Shown here in pieces: positions 5,498-11,815 of a stretch of 11,815 nt of DNA; positions within the stretch are counted from its first letter, which is position 1; each line of letters opens with the position of its first letter. Source of the stretch: an uncultured Lachnospiraceae bacterium (lineage in GTDB: Bacteria; Bacillota; Clostridia; Lachnospirales; Lachnospiraceae); contig CAJTZB010000065.1 in assembly GCA_910583815.1 (NCBI GenBank), forward strand, positions 1 to 11,815. Reading direction: 5' to 3'. The translations under genes and the position numbers were made by a program. The notes below the pieces were generated by a model that searched no databases, was not told the origin of the DNA, and saw nothing but the letters and a program-made list of their open reading frames with translations.

Positions 5498-7522
5498 TTA
5501 TTTTGTCAAAAGCAACATAATCTTATTGCTTCTTTCTACAAAGTGAGTCATTGCTTCTGGTTCTAATGGACGATGCGCCAACATTGCAAGGTCGTACAGC
5601 TGCTCGCACAGCATCGTTGCATGTTCGCTCTCCTGATGCTCTGCCAGATACCTTACAAGAGGATGGTTTGCATTCAGCACCAGTGTTTCGCCGCCTGCAA
5701 ACATATCGTCTCCTCCGCCGTACATTTTATACATCTTCATCATATCCTGCATCCGGCGGCTCTCTTCCGACAGTGTAATCATAGCAGAAATCTTCTCGCT
5801 CTTGATTTTCTCGACCTTCACCGTCAGTTTTTCTTTGTTTAACGCCTTCTTAAACAGCTCCGGCAATTGCTCACTGTGCTCTTTAAATGCCTCATCCTCT
5901 GCGCCGTCTAAGAAGCTGTCTGTCAAATCTGCGTCAATGCGCTGGAAACGCACCTTCTGGTTTGAGTACTCCAGCTGTGTAATAAACGGCTGGTCGATAT
6001 TATGTGTCAGAATCAGCGCATCAATGCCATTTTCCTTAAACATATCAATATACTGGCTCTGCTGCTTTTCATCGGTCACATAATATACCGTATCTTTCTC
6101 CGGTTCCTTAGCCTCATCTGCATTGTCAGACGAAGCCTCTTCTTTCTGCTCATCTACTACTTCTGCCTCCACCTTATCGCCGTTCTCATCCACAGCTTCC
6201 GCAGAAGTACCTTTCTTTGCTGCCTCCACGTACTCCGGCAATGTTATATATTTGCCTTCTAAGTTCTTAAAAATAATGAAGTCCTTCATCTTCTCGCGGA
6301 ACTTCTCATCCTTTAGGCAGCCGAATTTGATAAACGGAGAAATATCGTCCCAGAACTTTTCGTACTCTTCTCTTTCCACCTTATACATGCCGGAAAGCTT
6401 GTCCGCTACCTTCTTTGTAATATAATCCGAAATCTTCTTTACAAAACCGTCATTCTGCAATGCACTTCTTGATACATTCAAAGGAAGGTCCGGACAGTCA
6501 ATAACACCCTTTAACAGCATCAGAAATTCTGGAATAACTTCCTTAATATTGTCTGCAATAAATACTTGATTGCTATACAGCTTAATGGTTCCTTCTAAGC
6601 TGTCATACTCAGTGTTTAACTTCGGAAAATATAAAATACCTTTTAAATTGAACGGATAATCCATATTTAAATGAATCCAGAACAAAGGCTCCTTGTAATC
6701 CATAAACACATCACGGTAAAACTTTTTATATTCTTCCTCGGTGCACTCATTTGGATGTTTGTTCCAGAGCGGATTTGTTTCATTGATCGGCTTTGGGCCT
6801 TTCTTTTCTTCTGTATTCGTATCCTCTGCGCTCTCTTCTGTTGCGTCTTCGATTTCTTCTGTTTCCTTGGTATCCTCTTCTTCTGGCGCATTTGCATTCT
6901 TAAAATAAATCGGAATCGGCAGGAAAGAACAATACTTCTCAATGACTTCTTTTGCACGGTATTCGTTGGAGAACTCATAGCTGTCTTCATTTAAATAAAG
7001 CGTAATTGTTGTACCACGCTCATCCTTTTCACCATCGCCCATCTCAAATTCCATGCCGCCCTCGGACTCCCAATGGACTGCCGTTGCATTTTCCTTATAG
7101 GAGAGCGTATCAATTGTCACACGGTCTGCTACCATAAATGCCGAATAAAAACCGAGGCCGAAATGCCCGATAATCTGGTCTTCATTTGCCTTATCCTTAT
7201 ATTTTGCCAAGAAATCCTGCGCACCGGAAAATGCAATCTGATTGATGTATTCCTGCACTTCTTCTGCAGTCATGCCAATGCCGTTATCCATAAATGTCAG
7301 CGTCTTTTCTTCCGGGTTTACCACGACCTGAATTTTAAACTCATTCTCCTCCGGAAGCTTTACTTCACCAATCATCTCCAGCTTCTTTAACTTCGTCACA
7401 GCATCACAGCCGTTGGAAATCATCTCACGGACAAAAATGTCATGGTCGGAATACAGCCACTTTTTTATAATAGGGAAAATATTTTCCGAGTTGATAGAAA
7501 GATTTCCTTTTACTGTACTCAT
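5498..7522 (-). CDS. htpG: Molecular chaperone HtpG (bacterial Hsp90)
   Basis: 674 aa, about 50 longer than E. coli HtpG (624). The cytosolic ATP-dependent chaperone works as a dimer on partly folded clients. N-domain ATP site intact: Glu33 and Asn37 in VREMISNGCDA, DNGIGM at 79-84, glycine-rich lid GHFGLGFYSAF at 119-129. The middle-domain catalytic Arg is Arg352 in LPLNVSRSALQ. The dimerisation domain is complete to the C-terminus. The extra length is two acidic inserts: residues 211-242, between the N and middle domains, and 436-476, within the middle domain. Start chosen at 7522 because AAAGGAG lies 10 nt upstream and MSTVKGNLSINS is the usual N-terminus; the open frame runs back to 7639 but that would cross the promoter. 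Transcribed alone from a promoter next to a CIRCE operator. Confidence 0.97.
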   Translation of the reverse strand: MSTVKGNLSINSENIFPIIKKWLYSDHDIFVREMISNGCDAVTKLKKLEMIGEVKLPEENEFKIQVVVNPEEKTLTFMDNGIGMTAEEVQEYINQIAFSGAQDFLAKYKDKANEDQIIGHFGLGFYSAFMVADRVTIDTLSYKENATAVHWESEGGMEFEMGDGEKDERGTTITLYLNEDSYEFSNEYRAKEVIEKYCSFLPIPIYFKNANAPEEEDTKETEEIEDATEESAEDTNTEEKKGPKPINETNPLWNKHPNECTEEEYKKFYRDVFMDYKEPLFWIHLNMDYPFNLKGILYFPKLNTEYDSLEGTIKLYSNQVFIADNIKEVIPEFLMLLKGVIDCPDLPLNVSRSALQNDGFVKKISDYITKKVADKLSGMYKVEREEYEKFWDDISPFIKFGCLKDEKFREKMKDFIIFKNLEGKYITLPEYVEAAKKGTSAEAVDENGDKVEAEVVDEQKEEASSDNADEAKEPEKDTVYYVTDEKQQSQYIDMFKENGIDALILTHNIDQPFITQLEYSNQKVRFQRIDADLTDSFLDGAEDEAFKEHSEQLPELFKKALNKEKLTVKVEKIKSEKISAMITLSEESRRMQDMMKMYKMYGGGDDMFAGGETLVLNANHPLVRYLAEHQESEHATMLCEQLYDLAMLAHRPLEPEAMTHFVERSNKIMLLLTK

Positions 7523-7532
7523 AAATCTCAAG

Positions 7533-7555
7533 CTCCTTTCCAAACTGAACAGTTT
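7533..7555 (-). promoter_or_regulatory. htpG ribosome binding site with adjacent small hairpin
   Basis: AAAGGAG (7539-7533) is 10 nt from the ATG at 7522 and fixes the start. Immediately upstream, AAACTG/CAGTTT (7542-7555) can form a short hairpin with a tiny loop; its proximity to the site may affect initiation, but the stem is weak. Confidence 0.5.
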
Positions 7556-7592
7556 CCGCACTTTTAAAGCAACGGTTCTTTTGATACTTACA

Positions 7593-7621
7593 ACTATAAT
7601 ACCGTATGCAATAAATGTCAA
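7593..7621 (-). promoter_or_regulatory. htpG sigma-A promoter
   Basis: On the minus strand TTGACA (7621-7616), 17-nt spacer, TATAGT (7598-7593). Predicted start near 7586, giving a leader of about 63 nt. The -35 box is only 7 nt from the CIRCE element, close enough for a bound HrcA dimer to block RNA polymerase. Confidence 0.8.
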
Positions 7622-7628
7622 GAAAAAT

Positions 7629-7655
7629 TTAGCACTCATTTTACATGAGTGCTAA
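7629..7655. promoter_or_regulatory. CIRCE element (HrcA operator), also a probable terminator of the upstream gene
   Basis: TTAGCACTC, 9 nt, GAGTGCTAA: a perfect match to the 9-9-9 CIRCE consensus bound by the heat-shock repressor HrcA. The palindrome extends to 11 bp per arm with a 5-nt loop. On the minus strand it starts 8 nt after the stop codon of the preceding gene and is followed by ATTTTTCTT, so it also has the form of an intrinsic terminator. Confidence 0.95.
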
Positions 7656-7663
7656 CAAGTTTT

Positions 7664-8161
7664 TTATTCCTGTTCTATTGGGATTTCCATTGTGTGCAGC
7701 AACTGTTTTACGCCCATGTCCCATGCCTCTTCTTTGGAACGGTCAAGAGAAAACGCCGATTGTGAGACTCCCGTCAGAAGCCTTGCAACACCGTTTTCAA
7801 AGCGCAGCTGAAAGCTTAAAGTCGGAAACGTCTCTTCGCTGACGGAAACCTGTTTTTCCAAAAACAGCTTCCTTGCTTCCTGTTCAGGAAGCATCAGTTC
7901 CAGACGGACAGCAAGCGGCGTACGCTTTCCTTTGATAAGTTCCAGAAAAAAGGGCCGCACTTCGCCCCAAAGTGCATATTCACGGTCTGCATAGCGCTCT
8001 TGCTCTGCCGTTTCAAAATATTCTTTGTGAAGTCTTCCCTGAAAGCGGTATTCCATGTAAGTACGGACTGAACCTTCTCTCAGCAGGAAATCATCAAACG
8101 CTTCACTCTTTAACAGTCTTGCCATAAACCGATTCAATTCCAGTATTTTCAGCGAAACCAT
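7664..8161 (-). CDS. Small conserved protein, resembles DUF5721 family, function unknown
   Basis: 165 aa, soluble: no signal peptide or membrane segment. The N-terminus MVSLKILELNRFMARLL, the FDDFLLREG stretch (22-30), the REYALWGEVRPFFLELIKGKRTPL block (60-83) and a following beta-rich half recall DUF5721, a family I associate with Lachnospiraceae; this is from memory and not checked. No catalytic motif is recognised. The start at 8161 has a purine-rich GGAAGGAAG about 4 nt upstream and gives the expected N-terminus. The first 59 nt overlap the end of the GlgX-like gene in another frame, so expression is probably coupled to it. The CIRCE hairpin probably ends the transcript. Confidence 0.75.
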   Translation of the reverse strand: MVSLKILELNRFMARLLKSEAFDDFLLREGSVRTYMEYRFQGRLHKEYFETAEQERYADREYALWGEVRPFFLELIKGKRTPLAVRLELMLPEQEARKLFLEKQVSVSEETFPTLSFQLRFENGVARLLTGVSQSAFSLDRSKEEAWDMGVKQLLHTMEIPIEQE

Positions 8162-10157
8162 GTTCTTCCTTCCTCTGCACCTTCTTTTGCTTCTGTGGCT
8201 TTGGGGCAGAAACCTTCTTTGTGCCGCAAAGCACTACAATGCTTCTTGGCTGCAGACGGTAGGTCCTTCCGACCTCTGCTTCTGCAGCTTCTGCCTGCTT
8301 CTCTGATAATTTCCTTTTTCCGGTACCCTTTTTTACTCCGGTATCAAACAGTACCTGCCATCTTGTTTCCTCCTGCATCGGAAGCTCGAATGTATGTGGT
8401 TCCCAGTGCATATTAAACATCAGATAAAAATGCGGTTCAAATGCCTTGTCCTGCCTCCGTACATAATTTCCGCAGAACAGAATCCCTGCCAGGCGGTTAT
8501 AGCCGGAAGCATCCACCTGCCACGGAGATACCCCATGCAAAGAAATTTCCGGATATCCACAAGACAAAAAGTCCGTTTCTCTAAGTTCTCTTTCCTGCCA
8601 GAACATTGGATGTTCTTTCCGAAATGCAATCAGCTGTCTGGCATACTCATGCAGCTCTTTATTTTTCTTAAGCAGGCTCCAGTCCAGCCATGAAATTTCA
8701 TTATCCTGACAATATGAATTGTTGTTCCCTGACTTGGTTCTAGCAAACTCATCTCCCGCAAGCAGCATTGGTATTCCACGAGAAAGAAGCAGCACCGCAA
8801 GTGCATTTTTCATCATTTTAAGCCGCAGTGCCTCTATTTTCTGCTTTTTTGTAATTCCTTCTTCTCCACAGTTCCAGCTGAAATTGTACTCCGTGCCATC
8901 CCTGCCGTTTTCACCGTTTGCCTCATTGTGACGCACATCATAAGAATATAAATCTTTCAAAGTGAAACCATTATGGTCTGTAATATAATACACGCTGCTG
9001 GTGTCCATACGACAGTTTTTAAAATAATGGTACAGAGCCGGCACCAGATTTTCATCACCCTTTAAATAGCGGCGCATATCCATACAGAAGCTGTCCCGAT
9101 ATTCTGCAAGCCGTCCCGGATAATCGTTCTTTAACTTTTCCGTTACAGCCGCCGCTAAAAAGACCGTATCCTGTAAGTACGCATCTCCTGCCGCCAAAGA
9201 CAGGGGAAGCTCTGAATCATTAATATGGAAGCCATCGATTCCATAAGTACGCACCCAATAGCGCAGCACATCCAACATCCGCGACTGCGTACAGGATTCA
9301 TGGAACATCATCTCTAAATAAACATCAATTCCTGCCGCATGGAATGCATTTGTCATTGCTGCAAACTCTTCATAGGCACGCTCCGGTTCTGCTGCATATG
9401 ATGCTTTGGGAGCAAAATAAAAAGTATCTGCTGTCTGATAGCCCCAGTAATTTACCCTTTTCTTTTCTGATGCACCTTTTGGCGCTGCACCTTCCTTCTG
9501 CCCTGCATAACAATGTTCCGGCATCCCAAAGACCTTTTTGTTCCTGAAACAGTGTTCCTCAGCAAGCTCATCAAACTCTGTCACCGGAAGCAGAAGCACT
9601 GCATTGATGCCCAATTCTTTCAGATATGGTATCTTTTCTGCAAGTCCTGCATATGTGCCTTTTTGTTTTACTCCGGATGTTGGTGACATTGTGAAACCAC
9701 GCACATGAAGCTTATATAAAATAAGTTCATCCAAGGCATGCTTTCTATGTCTTAAATGCTTGTCCTCTCTTTTTTCCGGTATGCGCACGCATGCCCTTAC
9801 ATAGTCCGGTTCCGTTGCAAAACTGCCGCGTCCAGCAATCTGCAGGGCATAGCTGTCACAGACAAGCTCATCATCTGCACGAAACAAATATTCATATCTA
9901 TCCTTCTGGCTTCCCTCTGGCTTCGGAAATTTTACTGCAAGAGAAAAAATCCCTTTGGCAGCCTGCGGCATCGGAAATTCAGCAATCGGAGTTTCTTCCC
10001 CTGTCTGATACAACAGCAACGCACAAGATGCCTTCCCCCACATTGCTGCCGTAAACTGAATCCATCCACACTGTTCAGAAATACCAAGAGGCATATCTTC
10101 GCCCGGCTTTATTGAAAAACCAGCAGTTTCTTCTGCTTTGTTTTTTACTGTCCCCAT
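8103..10157 (-). CDS. GlgX/isoamylase-like GH13 protein lacking catalytic residues (probable pseudoenzyme)
   Basis: 684 aa. Order: CBM48-like N-domain (about 14-125, with DMPLG and DSYALQIAG), GH13 barrel (about 140-560), C-terminal beta domain, then a Lys-rich tail (about 645-665). Framework signatures of glycogen debranching enzymes are kept: LHVRGFT (150-156), GTYAGLAEKIPYLKELGI (167-184), NYWGYQT (236-242) and GDEFARTKSGNNNSYCQDN (468-486). The catalytic motifs are not: FRFD of region II is FHIN (Asn313 for the nucleophile), the HD of region IV is HN (Asn396), no AEPWD acid/base motif is seen, and DVVYNH of region I reads EMMFHE (282-287). The frame is intact. Likely role: binding of glycogen or another alpha-glucan, or a regulatory or scaffold role; alpha-1,6 hydrolysis is unlikely. 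AGGAGGT lies 5 nt before the ATG. No promoter is seen in the 68 nt after the ABC-F gene, so co-transcription is likely. Confidence 0.88.
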   Translation of the reverse strand: MGTVKNKAEETAGFSIKPGEDMPLGISEQCGWIQFTAAMWGKASCALLLYQTGEETPIAEFPMPQAAKGIFSLAVKFPKPEGSQKDRYEYLFRADDELVCDSYALQIAGRGSFATEPDYVRACVRIPEKREDKHLRHRKHALDELILYKLHVRGFTMSPTSGVKQKGTYAGLAEKIPYLKELGINAVLLLPVTEFDELAEEHCFRNKKVFGMPEHCYAGQKEGAAPKGASEKKRVNYWGYQTADTFYFAPKASYAAEPERAYEEFAAMTNAFHAAGIDVYLEMMFHESCTQSRMLDVLRYWVRTYGIDGFHINDSELPLSLAAGDAYLQDTVFLAAAVTEKLKNDYPGRLAEYRDSFCMDMRRYLKGDENLVPALYHYFKNCRMDTSSVYYITDHNGFTLKDLYSYDVRHNEANGENGRDGTEYNFSWNCGEEGITKKQKIEALRLKMMKNALAVLLLSRGIPMLLAGDEFARTKSGNNNSYCQDNEISWLDWSLLKKNKELHEYARQLIAFRKEHPMFWQERELRETDFLSCGYPEISLHGVSPWQVDASGYNRLAGILFCGNYVRRQDKAFEPHFYLMFNMHWEPHTFELPMQEETRWQVLFDTGVKKGTGKRKLSEKQAEAAEAEVGRTYRLQPRSIVVLCGTKKVSAPKPQKQKKVQRKEEHGFAENTGIESVYGKTVKE

Positions 10158-10225
10158 AAACTACCTCCTGTTTTTCTTCCCACAAAAACCAGAAGCTTTT
10201 ACAGCCCATTGTTTCCCGGACAGAG

Positions 10226-11815
10226 TCAGTCTTCCGTCTCTACTGCCGTCACAAGCCGCTGCCTCTTACGTGCCATTTCATCGCTGTCTAAATATTCATC
10301 ATAAGTAGTTACCTTATCAATCATGCTGCCGCCTGGTACTATTTCGATAATGCGGTTTGCAATTGTCTGTATGAACTGATGGTCAAGCGCCGTAAACAAA
10401 ATGACACCGGAAAACTTGATCAGTCCGTTGTTTAATGCAGTAATCGACTCCATATCGAGATGGTTGGTCGGTTCATCCATTACGAGTACATTGGAAGCCA
10501 TAATCATCATCTTTGATAGCATAACACGGACTTTTTCTCCTCCGGATAATACATTTACCTTCTTTACGCCTTCTTCTCCGGCAAACAGCATTCTTCCAAG
10601 GAAACCACGGACATAGGTCACATCTTTTTCCGGCGAAAACGGCATTAAAAAGTCCACAATTGTTTCATCTACTGAAAACATTTCTGTGTTATCTTTCGGA
10701 AAATATGCCTGCGAAGTTGTCACGCCCCATTTATAGGAACCGGAATCCGGCTCTAACTCTCCGGTCAAAATCCGGAACAGTGTTGTGCTGGCAAGCGTAT
10801 TGCTTCCAACAAATGCAATTTTATCGTTTCTGTTGACAACAAACGAAATATCGTCCAAGATTTTTTCACCGCCAATGCTCTTGGAAAGATGTTCCACAGT
10901 CAGAACCTCATTTCCAATTTCACGCGCCGGGCGGAAGTCAATATACGGATATTTTCTGGAGGACGGACGAATCTCATCCAGTTCGATTTTCTCCAATGCT
11001 CTTTTTCTGGAAGTTGCCTGCTTGGATTTAGAAGCATTGGCACTGAACCGCTGGATAAACTCCTGCAGTTCCTTGATTTTTTCTTCTTTTTTCTTGTTTG
11101 CTTCCTTCATCTGCTTTACCATCAGCTGGCTTGATTCATACCAGAAATCGTAATTGCCTGCGTAAAGCTGGATTTTTGCATAGTCAATGTCTGCAATATG
11201 CGTACATACTTTATTTAAGAAGTAGCGGTCATGCGATACGACAATTACCGTATTTTCAAAATTAATCAGGAATTCCTCCAGCCAGCGGATGGCTTCCAAA
11301 TCCAGATGGTTGGTCGGCTCGTCAAGAAGCAGGATATCCGGATTTCCAAACAATGCCTGTGCAAGCAATACTTTAACTTTCTGTGCGCCGTTCAAATCTG
11401 CCATACTGCTTGCATGAAGCTCTGTCTCGATCCCAAGCCCATTTAACAATGTAGCCGCATCGGATTCTGCTTCCCAGCCGTTCATTGCCGCAAATTCTGC
11501 TTCCAATTCGCTTGCCTTAATGCCATCCTCCTCAGAAAAGTCTTCTTTTGCATAAATAGCATCCTTTTCCTGCATGATTTCATACAGCCTTGCATTTCCC
11601 ATAATTACTGTGCTTAAAACATCATAGGCATCATATTTAAAGTGATCCTGCTGTAAAAAGGAAAGCCTCTGTCCTGGTGTAATCGCAATTTCTCCTTTGC
11701 TTGGCTCCAACTGTCCGTTTAAAATCTTTAAAAATGTAGACTTTCCTGCTCCATTTGCACCAATTAAACCATAGCAGTTGCCCTCGGTAAACTTAATGTT
11801 CACATCCTCAAACAA
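10226..11815 (-). CDS. ybiT: ABC-F family ATPase, YbiT/YkpA-like, N-terminus outside window
   Basis: 529 visible residues with a proper stop; the frame runs through the right edge, where a TTG is simply an internal Leu codon. By comparison with YbiT, about 15 residues are missing. Two ATP-binding domains and no membrane part: a cytosolic ribosome-associated ABC-F protein, thought to act on translation at the tRNA exit site. Domain 1: Walker A GANGAGKST (19-27), atypical signature LNGAQ (141-145), Walker B ILLLDE (161-166), His195. The linker with RFSANASKSKQATSR (256-270) is the YbiT-type arm. Domain 2: GSNTLASTT (337-345) in place of Walker A with Ser343 for Lys, intact LSGGE (423-427) and Walker B (443-448), and ALD (476-478) in place of the SHD H-switch. 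Probably first gene of the unit with the GlgX-like protein. No antibiotic-resistance role is indicated. Confidence 0.93.
   Translation of the reverse strand: MFEDVNIKFTEGNCYGLIGANGAGKSTFLKILNGQLEPSKGEIAITPGQRLSFLQQDHFKYDAYDVLSTVIMGNARLYEIMQEKDAIYAKEDFSEEDGIKASELEAEFAAMNGWEAESDAATLLNGLGIETELHASSMADLNGAQKVKVLLAQALFGNPDILLLDEPTNHLDLEAIRWLEEFLINFENTVIVVSHDRYFLNKVCTHIADIDYAKIQLYAGNYDFWYESSQLMVKQMKEANKKKEEKIKELQEFIQRFSANASKSKQATSRKRALEKIELDEIRPSSRKYPYIDFRPAREIGNEVLTVEHLSKSIGGEKILDDISFVVNRNDKIAFVGSNTLASTTLFRILTGELEPDSGSYKWGVTTSQAYFPKDNTEMFSVDETIVDFLMPFSPEKDVTYVRGFLGRMLFAGEEGVKKVNVLSGGEKVRVMLSKMMIMASNVLVMDEPTNHLDMESITALNNGLIKFSGVILFTALDHQFIQTIANRIIEIVPGGSMIDKVTTYDEYLDSDEMARKRQRLVTAVETED

Noticed and set aside
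7523..7639. Upstream extension of the htpG frame (39 extra residues)
   Set aside because: It would begin inside the CIRCE element and cross the htpG promoter; the family N-terminus and the AAAGGAG site both place the start at 7522.
8103..10157. Calling this gene a working glycogen debranching enzyme (glgX)
   Set aside because: Overall similarity is strong, but the catalytic Asp residues are Asn and the acid/base motif is absent, so I withhold the symbol and the enzymatic function.
10785..11153. 122-codon plus-strand frame opposite the ABC-F gene
   Set aside because: Shadow of a well-conserved coding sequence; no ribosome site and no family signature. The same applies to plus-strand frames opposite htpG and the GlgX-like gene, including 9756-10115.
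11813..11815. TTG at the right edge as start codon of the ABC-F gene
   Set aside because: It corresponds to an internal Leu of the family's conserved LFE(D/N)VN stretch; about 15 residues normally precede it, so the gene continues outside the window.

Overview
The window looks like a chromosomal segment of a low- to mid-GC anaerobic Firmicute, most likely a Lachnospiraceae-type Clostridium. The reasons are strong AGGAGG-type ribosome binding sites, Gram-positive promoters, a textbook CIRCE/HrcA operator, a Firmicutes-style ABC-F protein, a DegV protein and a small protein that resembles a family (DUF5721) I associate with Lachnospiraceae. Every protein gene is on the minus strand; only two tRNA genes are on the plus strand. 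I see no CRISPR array, IS element, phage gene or integrase.

Region by region: (1) 1-1889, a peptide-type ABC transporter lipoprotein, cut by the window edge at its C-terminus, with a strong upstream promoter and a leader of about 220 nt. (2) 1890-2342, a 453-nt non-coding stretch with that promoter and, on the plus strand, a terminator-like hairpin with no gene in front of it. (3) 2343-3936, a two-gene NitT/TauT/Ssu-type importer (ATPase then permease) with no binding protein beside it. (4) 3968-4350, a promoter, tRNA-Pro(CGG), tRNA-Thr(CGU) and a bidirectional terminator. (5) 4446-5282, a DegV-family lipid-binding protein whose promoter carries two small palindromes. (6) 5498-7655, htpG with its promoter, a perfect CIRCE element and a terminator. 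(7) 7664-11815, three genes probably co-transcribed: ABC-F (YbiT-like, N-terminus outside the window), a GlgX/isoamylase-like protein and a 165-aa protein that overlaps it by 59 nt.

The most striking observation is the GlgX-like protein. It keeps the CBM48-like N-domain, the TIM-barrel framework and almost all of the substrate-cleft signature of bacterial debranching enzymes, but the nucleophile Asp and the transition-state Asp are both Asn, the AEPWD acid/base motif is absent and conserved region I is rewritten. It reads as an intact pseudoenzyme rather than a decayed gene. Its stop codon lies inside the next gene, so the two products are probably made together; they are the best candidate here for an undescribed system.

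Other points: HtpG has an acidic linker between its N and middle domains, where eukaryotic Hsp90 has its charged linker, plus a second acidic insert inside the middle domain. The CIRCE palindrome also looks like the terminator of the gene upstream. The second ATPase domain of the ABC-F protein lacks both the Walker A lysine and the H-switch histidine.
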